Assembly (NCBI RefSeq): GCF_013285385.1
Contig: NZ_CP054212.1
Coordinates: 124,001 to 188,000, forward strand
Length of the DNA: 64,000 nucleotides
Direction: 5' to 3'
From: Paramixta manurensis
GTDB lineage: Bacteria; Pseudomonadota; Gammaproteobacteria; Enterobacterales; Enterobacteriaceae
The position numbers were made by a program, and so were the translations under genes. This document shows, piece by piece, positions 1 to 7,676 of the stretch. Position 1 is the first letter of the stretch; every line of letters starts with the position of its first letter. The notes under the pieces are model-generated. The model was given only the letters and a program-made list of their open reading frames with translations. It did no database searches and was not told the origin of the DNA.

Positions 1-296
1 TGGAAAATAAAGATCCAATGATCGAGTTACTCAGTAGTCTTGAGCAAATTGTATTGACGCGTGATGTGGTAAAAACCACGCCGGTTGTCAAGGTTAGACC
101 GGCTTCACTTCCGGAACCGCAGCGTTTACGCGAAATGACCGGTATGGAGATTGAAGAGTTTGCCCAAGTTATGGGTGTTAGCGTTTCGTCGGTGAAGAGT
201 TGGGAAGCGCGGCGTACGCGTCCGTCCGGTAGTGCGCAGAAGCTGATGCAACTACTGCATTCCAACCCTTACCTGGGCCGGCAACTGCTGGATTAA
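1..296 (+). CDS. yiaG: HTH-type transcriptional regulator YiaG (5' edge cut)
   Basis: Small XRE/Cro-like DNA-binding protein. The reading frame is open from base 1, and the first codon appears to be an ATG whose A lies one base before the window, because the frame then reads MENKDPMIELLSSLEQIV, closely matching remembered E. coli YiaG (MEYKDP-HELLSSLEQIV). The internal ATG at 18 is therefore probably not the start. The C-terminal half holds the helix-turn-helix (MTGMEIEEFAQVMGVSV, then VKSWEARR), where the second helix would read DNA. A hairpin terminator follows directly. The regulon is unknown to me. Confidence 0.9.
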   Translation, partial: ENKDPMIELLSSLEQIVLTRDVVKTTPVVKVRPASLPEPQRLREMTGMEIEEFAQVMGVSVSSVKSWEARRTRPSGSAQKLMQLLHSNPYLGRQLLD

Positions 297-304
297 AGCC
301 ACGC

Positions 305-324
305 AGCCCGCCGCCCGGCGGGTT
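305..324 (+). terminator. Hairpin terminator after yiaG
   Basis: CCCGCC at 307-312 pairs with GGCGGG at 317-322, extended by A-T and G-T pairs, followed by a short TTATT. It lies 9 nt after the yiaG stop. Confidence 0.6.
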
Positions 325-393
325 ATTGAGGTTCCATTATTTAGCAAGCGGAACCAATCATCTCGATAGCATGCCAGCCGCGTTTGTGCTCCC

Positions 394-978
394 TTATCCT
401 ACATATTTCGCCGCCTGTTTGGTGAACCAGCTTGGCGGGATATTGTGTGGCGGTTGGCTTAACTGCTTTATTCCTTCCGTGATAACTGTCGATGCCTGCT
501 GCCACAGCAGCGGATCGCCCTGCTTAAGTAAATCAATTTGCATCTGCTTTTCGACCAAATAAACGCGGGCGAAATGCGGATCGTAGTGAATAATCGAACG
601 GGTATTATCGATAATATCCGCCAGCTTAATGGTTTGCGCATCCGGCGACGCGTGCGCGCTATGGCGAAAGTGCGCCATTTTACGTGCCGCGCGGTTGGTT
701 GCTTGTGACGGGGTGGTATTGGTTAACATCGCCACTAGCCTTGCCACCTCCAGACCAAAGTGACTTTCAATATCGCCAGTGGTGCTGGCGGTATCCTCTA
801 CCGTATCGTGTAGCCAGGCGGCGGCCAGCATGGTTTCGTTATCGGTTACGCTACGCACCAGTTCCACCACCGCAGCCGGGTGGACGATATAGGGCTCGTT
901 GGTATATTTCCGCCGCTGATCAACTTCTGCGTGCGCTTTAGTGGCGTAACGGCGGGCGCGTTCTTCCAGCGATAGCAT
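394..978 (-). CDS. HD-domain hydrolase, (p)ppGpp hydrolase-like
   Basis: 194-residue protein of the HD superfamily, resembling the hydrolase half of RelA/SpoT and the small MESH1-type proteins. Visible metal-site residues are His33 (YIVHPAAVV), His57-Asp58 (AAAWLHDTVED) and Asp121 (KLADIIDNT), in the spacing of SpoT-type hydrolases. No synthetase, TGS or ACT domain is present. The start at 978 is preferred over the 1044 ATG because GGAGGG lies about 7 nt upstream of it. It is divergent from ohrR with about 64 bp between starts. Substrate is not proven; a nucleotide pyrophosphohydrolase role is inferred from the family. Confidence 0.75.
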   Translation of the reverse strand: MLSLEERARRYATKAHAEVDQRRKYTNEPYIVHPAAVVELVRSVTDNETMLAAAWLHDTVEDTASTTGDIESHFGLEVARLVAMLTNTTPSQATNRAARKMAHFRHSAHASPDAQTIKLADIIDNTRSIIHYDPHFARVYLVEKQMQIDLLKQGDPLLWQQASTVITEGIKQLSQPPHNIPPSWFTKQAAKYVG

Positions 979-1042
979 CAAAATACCCTCCATGCGTAAA
1001 AGTTGCTTGCAATTATCTAGGGCGCTATTTATATTTAACCCC

Positions 1043-1501
1043 ATGACTACACATCAAGATGACAAAAAACAACAAAGCGTGCCACTGTTGCTTGATCAAC
1101 AGCTCTGCTTTGCGCTCTATTCGGCGAACCTGGCGATGCATAAACAGTACCGTCAATTGTTGACCCGGCTGGATATCACCTATCCGCAGTATTTGGTGAT
1201 GTTGGTGCTGTGGGAGCGAGATGATGTAACGGTGTCGGACATTGGCGAACGTCTGTTTCTGGATTCCGCCACGCTTACGCCCCTGTTAAAACGCCTGGAA
1301 GCCGCGGGGTTGTTAGATCGCCGACGTTCTCGTCAGGATGAGCGCCAGGTTGTAGTGACCTTGACGGAAGAGGGCCGGGCGCTGCGTGAGAAGGCGCTGG
1401 AAATTCCGGAATCGATCCTGTGCGCTTCTGACTGCGATATGGATACGCTAACGACGCTGAAATCGCAGTTGGATAGGTTACGCAATAACCTTAATCGCTA
1501 A
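1043..1501 (+). CDS. ohrR: MarR-family peroxide sensor OhrR
   Basis: 152-residue winged-helix repressor of the MarR family. Cys22 in DQQLCFALYS is at the position of the reactive cysteine of OhrR proteins, whose oxidation by organic hydroperoxides releases DNA. The winged-helix core follows (YPQYLVMLVLW, then DSATLTPLLKRLEAAGLLDR and the RQDERQV wing). The ATG at 1043 is used; the upstream ATG at 992 would add 17 unlike residues. The adjacent ohr gene supports the assignment. The extra cysteines near the C terminus (CASDC) could allow disulfide-type sensing. Confidence 0.88.
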   Translation: MTTHQDDKKQQSVPLLLDQQLCFALYSANLAMHKQYRQLLTRLDITYPQYLVMLVLWERDDVTVSDIGERLFLDSATLTPLLKRLEAAGLLDRRRSRQDERQVVVTLTEEGRALREKALEIPESILCASDCDMDTLTTLKSQLDRLRNNLNR

Positions 1502-1564
1502 TTTACTATTCGGGCCAGCGATGTCTTGGCCCAATGGTCTATACTGAAGTTGTCTGTCTCTGTA

Positions 1565-1585
1565 AATCGCCCGCGATTAAATCGC
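1565..1585. promoter_or_regulatory. Candidate OhrR operator upstream of ohr
   Basis: AATCGC (1565-1570) is repeated inverted as GCGATT (1573-1578) and again direct as AATCGC (1580-1585), giving two overlapping palindromes 31-51 nt before ohr. Location fits repressor binding; the exact OhrR site of this lineage is not known to me. Confidence 0.45.
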
Positions 1586-1615
1586 GCATAAACCTGCATT
1601 AATGAGGAAGAAATT

Positions 1616-2044
1616 ATGTCATTAGAAAAAGTTGTTTATCGTGCAAAAGCAAAAGCTACCGGTGGTCGTGATGGTCGTGCAACCTCTTCCGACGGCGTGC
1701 TGGACGTAAAACTGGGTGTACCGAAAGAGATGGGTGGCGCAGGCGGTGAAGTGACTAACCCGGAACAACTGTTTGCCGCAGGCTATTCCGCTTGTTTCCT
1801 CGGCGCGATGAAGTTTGTTGCTTCCCGTGACAAACTGGCGATCCCGAAAGAGGCATTTATTGAAGGTGAAGTGGGTATCGGGCCGCTACCGACCGGCTTT
1901 GGTATCGAAGCTAAGTTAAACATTCATCTGCCGGGTATGGATCAGGCGGAAGCGCAGAAACTGGTCGATGCGGCGCATATTGTTTGCCCTTACTCTAACG
2001 CGACACGCAACAATATCGACGTTACGCTGAACATTATTAACTAA
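1616..2044 (+). CDS. ohr: Organic hydroperoxide resistance protein Ohr
   Basis: 142-residue OsmC/Ohr-family thiol peroxidase, normal length. The two redox cysteines are Cys60 (YSACFLGA) and Cys124 (IVCPYSNAT), with the conserved N-terminal GRDGRA segment and NPEQLF supplying the active-site Arg and Glu. It reduces organic hydroperoxides in the cytoplasm using dihydrolipoyl-type reductants (family knowledge). GAGGAAG precedes the ATG. Transcribed alone between the OhrR gene with its candidate operator and a strong hairpin terminator. Confidence 0.95.
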   Translation: MSLEKVVYRAKAKATGGRDGRATSSDGVLDVKLGVPKEMGGAGGEVTNPEQLFAAGYSACFLGAMKFVASRDKLAIPKEAFIEGEVGIGPLPTGFGIEAKLNIHLPGMDQAEAQKLVDAAHIVCPYSNATRNNIDVTLNIIN

Positions 2045-2055
2045 GCGCCGTCCAC

Positions 2056-2086
2056 TTTCTGCGGGCCATCCTGCGGCCCGCAGAAA
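2056..2086 (+). terminator. Terminator after ohr
   Basis: Perfect 12-bp stem: TTTCTGCGGGCC (2056-2067) with GGCCCGCAGAAA (2075-2086), 7-nt loop, then TGTTTT. Confidence 0.8.
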
Positions 2087-2196
2087 TGTTTTAATACACT
2101 CTTTTCATCTGTTTACCTCGCCAATTTCGCCCCGCTGATTACTCTTACTTTGCTTGCTAACCATTGCATAATGAACCCTGAATGCGGGAGAGGAAC

Positions 2197-2814
2197 ATGA
2201 TTAAGCACCGTTTTACCGGCCTGTTACTAGGCTCGCTGTTATTCAGTTTTGGCGTGGCCGCCGTCCCGGCCGATAAAGTCATTAAACCGACACGTGGCAC
2301 CATTGATGCGGTGAATGGCAATACGCTGCAAATCACGACACGCCAGGGTGAAAAATTATCGGTCGGCGTGACCGATAACACCAAAGTGAATAGCGTTAGT
2401 AAGGCGCAGATGAGCGACATTAAAGCTGATAGCTTTATCGGTACCGCCGCGGTTCCACAGGCAAACGGAACCTTAAAAGCGCTGGAAGTGCATGTGTTCT
2501 CGCCCAGCTTGCGCGGCACAGGCGAAGGCTTCAACCCGTTTGAATCTCCTGACGGTAAAGTCAACACCATGACTAACGGTACGGTAGGCAAGCTGGTAAA
2601 CAGTAATGGCCGCACCTTAACGGTGAAATATAAAGGGAAAGAAAAAACCGTCATCGTACCGGATGACGTGCCAGTAGTGCTGATTCAGCCAGGGAATAAA
2701 TCGCTGCTGACCGCCGGGACAAAAGTGGTGTTATTCGCGGTGAAAGATGATAAAGGCAACCTGGTCGCACGCAATGTCTCCGCCGGTAAAGACGGCCTGA
2801 CGCCACCGATGTAA
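2197..2814 (+). CDS. Exported beta-rich protein of unknown function
   Basis: 205-residue protein with a signal peptide (MIKHRFTGLLLGSLLFSF..., cleavage probably after AVPA). The mature part looks like two related beta-rich units, each with the pattern GTxxxVNGxTLxxxxKxGE (GTIDAVNGNTLQI near residue 35; GTVGKLVNSNGRTLTV near residue 130), which resembles DUF5666-type repeats. GGAGAGGA sits just before the ATG at 2197, so the upstream in-frame start at 2182 is not used. The next gene, a b-type cytochrome, starts 14 nt after the stop, so this is the first gene of a three-gene redox operon. Probably periplasmic; function not assigned. Confidence 0.7.
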   Translation: MIKHRFTGLLLGSLLFSFGVAAVPADKVIKPTRGTIDAVNGNTLQITTRQGEKLSVGVTDNTKVNSVSKAQMSDIKADSFIGTAAVPQANGTLKALEVHVFSPSLRGTGEGFNPFESPDGKVNTMTNGTVGKLVNSNGRTLTVKYKGKEKTVIVPDDVPVVLIQPGNKSLLTAGTKVVLFAVKDDKGNLVARNVSAGKDGLTPPM

Positions 2815-2828
2815 GAACGGAGTTCACC

Positions 2829-3452
2829 ATGCCTGCGGTTCGTCGTCGTGCCTTTCATGCCCTGCCGGTCAGGGTTTGTCACTGGATCAATGTGCTGGCG
2901 ATGGTTGGCATGGTGATGAGTGGTTGGGGGATTTACAACGCCTCGCCGCTGTTCAATTTCACCTTTCCGCTACCGCTCACCTTGGGCGGTTGGCTGGGCG
3001 GCAATATCGCCTGGCATTTAGCGGTAATGTGGGCATTGGCGGCCAATGGTTTGTTTTATTTGATATGGGGCGTAGTAAGCGGTCACTTTCGTCAGCGCTT
3101 TTTTCCGCTATCGCCCCGCGCGGTTGGACGCGATCTCGGGTTAGCGCTGCGTTTTCGCTTGCCGCATCAACTCACCGAATATAATGCCGTGCAAAAGGCT
3201 ATGTACCTGGGTGTGTTACTGTGCGGCGTATTGCTGGTGCTTTCCGGGCTTTCAATTTGGAAACCGGTGCAGTTCAGCGGTCTGGTGGCGTTGTTTGGCG
3301 GGTTTGATTTTGCGCGTTATGTGCATTTCTTCGCCATGAGCGGCGTGGTGGCGTTTGTCGTTATCCACGTGGTGATGGTGTTGTTGGTGCCAAAAACGTT
3401 GCCGCGCATGATTATTGGCGGCGGCGGTGAGGAGCCATCGAATGAGCGATAA
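2829..3452 (+). CDS. Membrane cytochrome b561-like protein
   Basis: 207-residue integral membrane protein of the cytochrome b561/b6 type (Ni/Fe-hydrogenase-like cytochrome b family). About four hydrophobic helices are visible. Candidate haem ligands are His10 and His18 (AFHALPVRVCHWIN) and histidines in the last helices (YVHFFAMSG, VVIHVVMV). It probably passes electrons between the quinone pool and the periplasmic molybdoenzyme encoded next. Its end overlaps the next gene by 11 nt, indicating translational coupling. Confidence 0.8.
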   Translation: MPAVRRRAFHALPVRVCHWINVLAMVGMVMSGWGIYNASPLFNFTFPLPLTLGGWLGGNIAWHLAVMWALAANGLFYLIWGVVSGHFRQRFFPLSPRAVGRDLGLALRFRLPHQLTEYNAVQKAMYLGVLLCGVLLVLSGLSIWKPVQFSGLVALFGGFDFARYVHFFAMSGVVAFVVIHVVMVLLVPKTLPRMIIGGGGEEPSNER

Positions 3453-4206
3453 AAACAAACCCTCTAAAATCATTCTGGAACCTGATCAACGCAAGCAGTT
3501 GGTTAATCTTGAGCGGCGTTTTCTGCTGCGCGGCGGCTTAACGCTGGGCGCGGTTGCCATGCTAAGCGGCTGTAATTTACAGGATGGCGACGAAGTCGAT
3601 CGCGTCTTGTGGGCCATGTCGCACTGGAATGATCGGGTACAGGCATGGTTGTTTCGCAAAGATAAGTTGGCACAGACTTACCGCGAAGATCAGATTACGC
3701 GTCCGTTTCGCTTTAATGCGTTTTACCCGGAATATAATGTGCCTGATATTGATATTCCTAACTACCGGCTGGAAGTTTCCGGCAAGGTGGATAAAAAAGC
3801 GCCCTGGACGCTTGAGCAGTTACAGCGGTTACCGCAGGCCGGGCAAATTACCCGCTTGATCTGCATTGAAGGGTGGAGCGCCATTGGGCAATGGCGCGGC
3901 ATTCCGCTAAAGACCTTCTTACAGCATATTGGGGCCGATTTGACCGCCAAATATGTCGGCTTTAAATGTGACGACCGCTACTATTCGAGTATTGATATGG
4001 CGACGGCGTTGCATCCCCAAACGATTTTAGCGCTGGAGTTTGACCATAAGCCTTTGCCGCCTGATTTTGGTTATCCGCTACGGTTGCGGGTGCCGACTAA
4101 GCTCGGGTTTAAAAATGCCAAGCACATTGCCGCGTTGTTCGTGACCGATCAAAATCCCGGTGGGTATTGGGAAGATCAGGGCTATAACGATTTCAGCGGG
4201 ATTTGA
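3442..4206 (+). CDS. Molybdopterin oxidoreductase, sulfite-oxidase family
   Basis: 254-residue protein of the sulfite oxidase/YedY molybdopterin-binding family. Cys141 in RLICIEGWSAIGQW is at the position of the molybdenum-ligand cysteine. The N terminus carries a twin arginine (ERRFLLRGG, residues 24-32) followed by a hydrophobic stretch ending in LSGC44, so it looks like a Tat-exported protein that is also a lipoprotein. GGAG precedes the ATG at 3442. It is coupled to the cytochrome b gene upstream, much as MsrP is paired with MsrQ, but the cytochrome here is b561-like. Substrate is unknown. Confidence 0.82.
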   Translation: MSDKNKPSKIILEPDQRKQLVNLERRFLLRGGLTLGAVAMLSGCNLQDGDEVDRVLWAMSHWNDRVQAWLFRKDKLAQTYREDQITRPFRFNAFYPEYNVPDIDIPNYRLEVSGKVDKKAPWTLEQLQRLPQAGQITRLICIEGWSAIGQWRGIPLKTFLQHIGADLTAKYVGFKCDDRYYSSIDMATALHPQTILALEFDHKPLPPDFGYPLRLRVPTKLGFKNAKHIAALFVTDQNPGGYWEDQGYNDFSGI

Positions 4207-4258
4207 AGCGTTGCTGTAAAAGCGTTATCACATCTGATTTTCATCCTGAACGATAAAA

Positions 4259-4363
4259 TTACCTGCCTGAATGTTTTTTGTATGCTTTACTGGCGCCTTT
4301 CAAACCGAATGGCGGCAGTTTCTGCTGTTCGGAATCTTCCTGTTCATCGCGATCGGGGCGCAT
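4259..4363 (-). CDS. Possible 34-residue charged small protein
   Basis: Short ORF in the gap before eptB, on the opposite strand. It starts with ATG at 4363 preceded by AAGGGAG at good spacing. The product is rich in charged and polar residues (MRPDRDEQEDSEQQKLPPFG, ending in KKHSGR), with no signal or membrane segment. The strong ribosome site and the otherwise empty gap support it; I recognise no family, so it could be chance. Confidence 0.4.
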   Translation of the reverse strand: MRPDRDEQEDSEQQKLPPFGLKGASKAYKKHSGR

Positions 4364-4458
4364 AATCACTCCCTTTAACGAACTCTGGTGCGATGAAACG
4401 GTCTGATTAGCGTTGTTACATATAACTAATCAATACCGGGGAATTTAGAGAAAGCCGA

Positions 4459-6150
4459 ATGAATTATATTAAATTACTGACGCAGCAGAAGCTTTCGTTT
4501 CTGTTGGCACTTTACATCGGCATTTTGCTGAATCTTCCTATCTTTTATCGACGTTTCGATCCGTTTCTCACCAAATCCACCCTGGTGAACTGGGTTTCCG
4601 CGGTGGTTGAAATCGTCGCGATTGTGCTGTTGACCTTCCTGTTGATGCGTTTGCTTTCCCTGGGTGGGAAGCTGATATACCGCATTCTGGCGACCTTGTT
4701 AGTACTGATTTCGGTTGCTGCCGCCTATTATATGGCGTTTTTTAACGTGGTCATTGGCTACGGGATTGTTGCTTCGGTGATGACCACCGATATTGATTTG
4801 TCAAAAGAAGTGGTGGGTTACCAGTTTGTTGTGTGGATGGTGGTTGTTAGCGCGCTGCCGTTGTTGATGATTTGGCGCAATAACTTAAGCCTGACATTGA
4901 TTGAGCAGTTGAAAACGCCGGGGCAGCGGATTAAGCCGCTCATTGTGTTGGCGCTGAGTCTGGCGCTGGTGTGGTTGCCGATTCGTTATTTCGATAAGTT
5001 ACAAAAAGCGCAAGAAAAAGTGACCAATATTGACCTGCCGAGTTATGGCGGTGTGGTGGCGCACTCCTATCTGCCTTCCAATTGGCTGGCGGCGTTGGGG
5101 CTATTTGCCTGGACGCAGGTCGATGAATCGATGGATGGTAAAGAGTTGTTTGATCCGGCGAAGCATTTTACCTATGTGGCCCCGCCGGGTATTAACGATA
5201 CCTATGTGGTGTTTATTATCGGCGAAACCACACGTTGGGATCATATGGGGATCTTGGGTTACGACCGTGATACTACGCCGAAGTTGTCGGGCGAGAAAAA
5301 CCTTGTCGCATTTCGCGGTGAGTCTTGCGATACCGCGACCAAACTCTCTTTGCGTTGTATGTTTGTTCGTGAAGGCGGCACCATGGATAACCCGGGTCGT
5401 ACGCTGAAAGAACAAAATGTTTTTGCGGTGTTAAAAGAGTTGGGCTTTAGTTCGGAGTTGTTCGCCATGCAGAGTGAAGTGTGGTTCTACGACAATACGG
5501 ACGTTGATAACTTCTCTTTCCGCGAGCAGATTGGTTCCGAGAAGCGAAATCAGGGCAAGCCAGTGGATGATATGTTGCTGATTCCGGAGCTGAAAGCCTC
5601 GCTGGATCGGCATCCTCAGGGCAAACATTTGGTGGTGTTACATACCAAAGGTTCGCACTACCTCTATTCTCAGCGTTATCCGCGTAGTTACGCACGCTAT
5701 CAGCCCGAGTGTATGGGGGTAGATGGTGAGTGTAGTAAAGAGCAATTTATTAACGCGTTTGATAACTCTGTGTTGTACACCGATAGCGTGCTCGACAAAG
5801 TGTATGATCAGTTGCGCGATAAAAAAGCCATCGTGTTTTATGCTTCCGATCACGGTGAGTCGATCAGCGATAATATGCATTTCCACGGGACGCCGCGCGA
5901 GATGGCGCCGCCGGAGCAGTTCCGGGTGCCGATGATTGTTTGGGCATCGGATAAGTATTTGGCGGATGCGAACAATAAGCGTGCCTTTGAGCGTTTGCAG
6001 GCTCAGCAGCGGGTAGGTAAAACGCACCGGCACGTTGAGTTGTTTGATACCATTCTCGGTTGTTTAGGTTATACCTCGCCGAACGGTGGGATTAACGCAG
6101 CCAACAACTGGTGCGCCGATCCGCAGAAAAGCGGCGCCGATCGTTCGTGA
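4459..6150 (+). CDS. eptB: Kdo2-lipid A phosphoethanolamine transferase EptB
   Basis: 563-residue inner-membrane enzyme that transfers phosphoethanolamine from phosphatidylethanolamine to the outer Kdo of LPS. Five N-terminal membrane helices (residues about 10-185) precede a periplasmic sulfatase-fold domain. Metal and catalytic residues are visible in GETTRWDH (255-262), the threonine-bearing CDTATKLSLRC segment (nucleophile Thr near 292-294), ASDHGES and HFHGTPRE. Cysteines of the soluble domain are retained. Location directly before proK matches E. coli eptB. Regulation by MgrR/PhoP is known in E. coli; it cannot be judged from this sequence. Confidence 0.93.
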   Translation: MNYIKLLTQQKLSFLLALYIGILLNLPIFYRRFDPFLTKSTLVNWVSAVVEIVAIVLLTFLLMRLLSLGGKLIYRILATLLVLISVAAAYYMAFFNVVIGYGIVASVMTTDIDLSKEVVGYQFVVWMVVVSALPLLMIWRNNLSLTLIEQLKTPGQRIKPLIVLALSLALVWLPIRYFDKLQKAQEKVTNIDLPSYGGVVAHSYLPSNWLAALGLFAWTQVDESMDGKELFDPAKHFTYVAPPGINDTYVVFIIGETTRWDHMGILGYDRDTTPKLSGEKNLVAFRGESCDTATKLSLRCMFVREGGTMDNPGRTLKEQNVFAVLKELGFSSELFAMQSEVWFYDNTDVDNFSFREQIGSEKRNQGKPVDDMLLIPELKASLDRHPQGKHLVVLHTKGSHYLYSQRYPRSYARYQPECMGVDGECSKEQFINAFDNSVLYTDSVLDKVYDQLRDKKAIVFYASDHGESISDNMHFHGTPREMAPPEQFRVPMIVWASDKYLADANNKRAFERLQAQQRVGKTHRHVELFDTILGCLGYTSPNGGINAANNWCADPQKSGADRS

Positions 6151-6193
6151 CGGCTGCTTTTCAGGCAATCGCGGGGTATTTAATAAAAATTCG

Positions 6194-6222
6194 TTGACGC
6201 TAAAAATTCGGCGCAGTAACAT
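6194..6222 (+). promoter_or_regulatory. Promoter of tRNA-Pro
   Basis: TTGACG (6194-6199), 17-bp spacer, TAACAT (6217-6222), then a GC-rich discriminator (GCGCCCCC) typical of stringently controlled stable-RNA promoters, 11 bp before the tRNA. Confidence 0.75.
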
Positions 6223-6232
6223 GCGCCCCCAT

Positions 6233-6408
<176 letters not shown>

Positions 6409-6453
6409 GTTGCGCGAGCAACGGCCCGTAGGGCCATCCCGAAGGGATGAGTC

Positions 6454-6570
6454 ATCCTCTCTCACCGACCAAATTAGAAAACCTGCTTGTTAAAGCAGGT
6501 TTTTTTTCGTCCAGGTAAACTGAGGATGAGAATCTCCGAAGGAGGTTTGAGCCGAGCGTAGCGAGACAAC
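6454..6570 (+). repeat. 117-bp direct repeat, copy 2
   Basis: Second copy of the proK-end repeat; it begins with the tRNA 3' end (ATCCTCTCTCACCGACCA) but lacks the rest of the tRNA. After GAGACAAC at 6563-6570 it diverges into the decayed island, so it lost the three strongest hairpins of copy 1. Confidence 0.9.
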
Positions 6571-6584
6571 CATAGCTTGTGTAC

Positions 6585-6613
6585 TGTAGTGGATCACAAA
6601 ATCAGGACACCGG
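6585..6613. repeat. Possible IS end (TGTAGTGGATC)
   Basis: TGTAGTGGATC at 6585-6595 recurs inverted at 8658-8668, and the first eight bases recur at 9512 next to an IS3-family transposase remnant. This may be an eroded terminal repeat; it is short and could be chance. Confidence 0.3.
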
Positions 6614-6645
6614 AATAACCTGTTTCCCTTTTTCTTCATGTAAGC

Positions 6646-6867
6646 ATGGCGGTAAGCCACCATTATTCGTATGTGGGCGGTAAACGATTCACGCAGGCGA
6701 CATTGACGGTTCTACCCGCTGCTGCGCGGGTGCTGATGGCAGGGCTGGGAGCCTGGCAATTGGAAGATTTTTTGTCCCGCACTGGCGACAACAAGTTCGG
6801 CGTACAACTGGCGATAGATGTCGATGGTTTTTATGGGATGGCTCTTATTGAGAGGGTGTTACAGTGA
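6646..6867 (+). pseudogene. Unidentified ORF, probably a gene remnant
   Basis: 73-codon ORF directly after the island boundary. It contains a hydrophobic stretch and the segment FGVQLAIDVDGFYGMALIER; I do not recognise the family with confidence. Its stop overlaps the GTG start of the following dehydratase-like ORF (GTGA), the arrangement of an operon. With the neighbouring broken hotdog genes, it may be the 3' part of a fatty-acyl or polyketide-type biosynthetic gene. No clear ribosome site precedes its ATG. Confidence 0.4.
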
Positions 6868-7217
6868 AACTTACGAAGGAGCGTCACTCAAACAGGATAA
6901 CTTATAGTCAGCATTTTGCTTCTGGGCACAGGGCATTCCGGGGACATTTTCCTGGAAGACCGTTGCTACCTGGAGTGTTTCATTTCAGAGAGATTTTAAG
7001 GTTGCTTCCGCCGGAAGTAGTCGGTTTTCCTTATGTCATTAGGCAGGAAAAATTTATTAAAATGGTCACGACGGACACTCAACTGAATTAAATTATTGAA
7101 AGTTCCCCTGCTGCGGCAGGCAGCATTGATGTTGTGACGCGGGTGGAGGATTTATCGCAGGAAACCGTGGCGAAAATTCACTTTGTTTTTTCTGCAGGTC
7201 AAGAATATGCAGATTGA
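6864..7217 (+). pseudogene. FabZ-like hotdog dehydratase, interrupted by a stop
   Basis: The frame carries the hotdog dehydratase signature HRAFRGHFPGRPLLPGVFHF at about residues 23-42, as in 3-hydroxyacyl-ACP dehydratases. Translation ends at TAA 7089-7091, but the same frame continues to 7217 with plausible protein (IIESSPAAAGSID, then VAKIHFVFSAGQ), giving about 117 codons, the usual size of small FabZ-like proteins. The single nonsense codon is the main visible lesion. Part of the decayed acyl-chain cluster with the next two genes. Confidence 0.65.
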
Positions 7218-7652
7218 TACCCGAAATAATATTGAGCTAATTGGCGGTAATCCTCATCGTTTCCCATGGTATTGATGGACAGAATTATTGAAAACAGCAG
7301 CAAACTTATTACTGAAAAAATTCGTTTCGCTGAATGACTACGAATTCAGGTTCGCTAATTTTGAAAACCAGCAAGAGTTTATCTATCCGGATTGGCTAGT
7401 CGTTGAGTCATTTTTCCAATCTGCCGGATTGTTTCTGAATTGTGCTAAACGGGATTTTTCCCCTATATTATTTCCTGTAAAAACGTTCATTTCCGACGCG
7501 CGATTATTGCCGGAGAAATTATCCAGCATCATGTTTTTCTTGATGTCCAAAAAGAGAGCTTTATTATTGTTAGCGATGAAAGCAAGGTTAGCGAGGAAAC
7601 CGTCGTTAGTTACCAGCAGGTGTTATTGGGCTTTCAGCAAAGCGAAACTTAA
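7207..7652 (+). pseudogene. Second hotdog dehydratase, multiply frameshifted
   Basis: Start MQIDTRNNIELIGGNPHRFP resembles the N terminus of FabA/FabZ-type dehydratases. After HRFPW the sensible frame shifts to LMDRIIENSSKLITEK, then returns to YPDWLVVESFFQSAGLFLN (the family's helix region), then shifts again near 7485 to IIAGEIIQHHVFLD and VSYQQVLLGFQQSET, ending at TAA 7650-7652. At least three frame changes show it is dead. The first codons overlap the end of the preceding gene, as in a compact operon. Confidence 0.6.
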
Positions 7653-7676
7653 CATAGATAAATACTGGGCAGGTTT

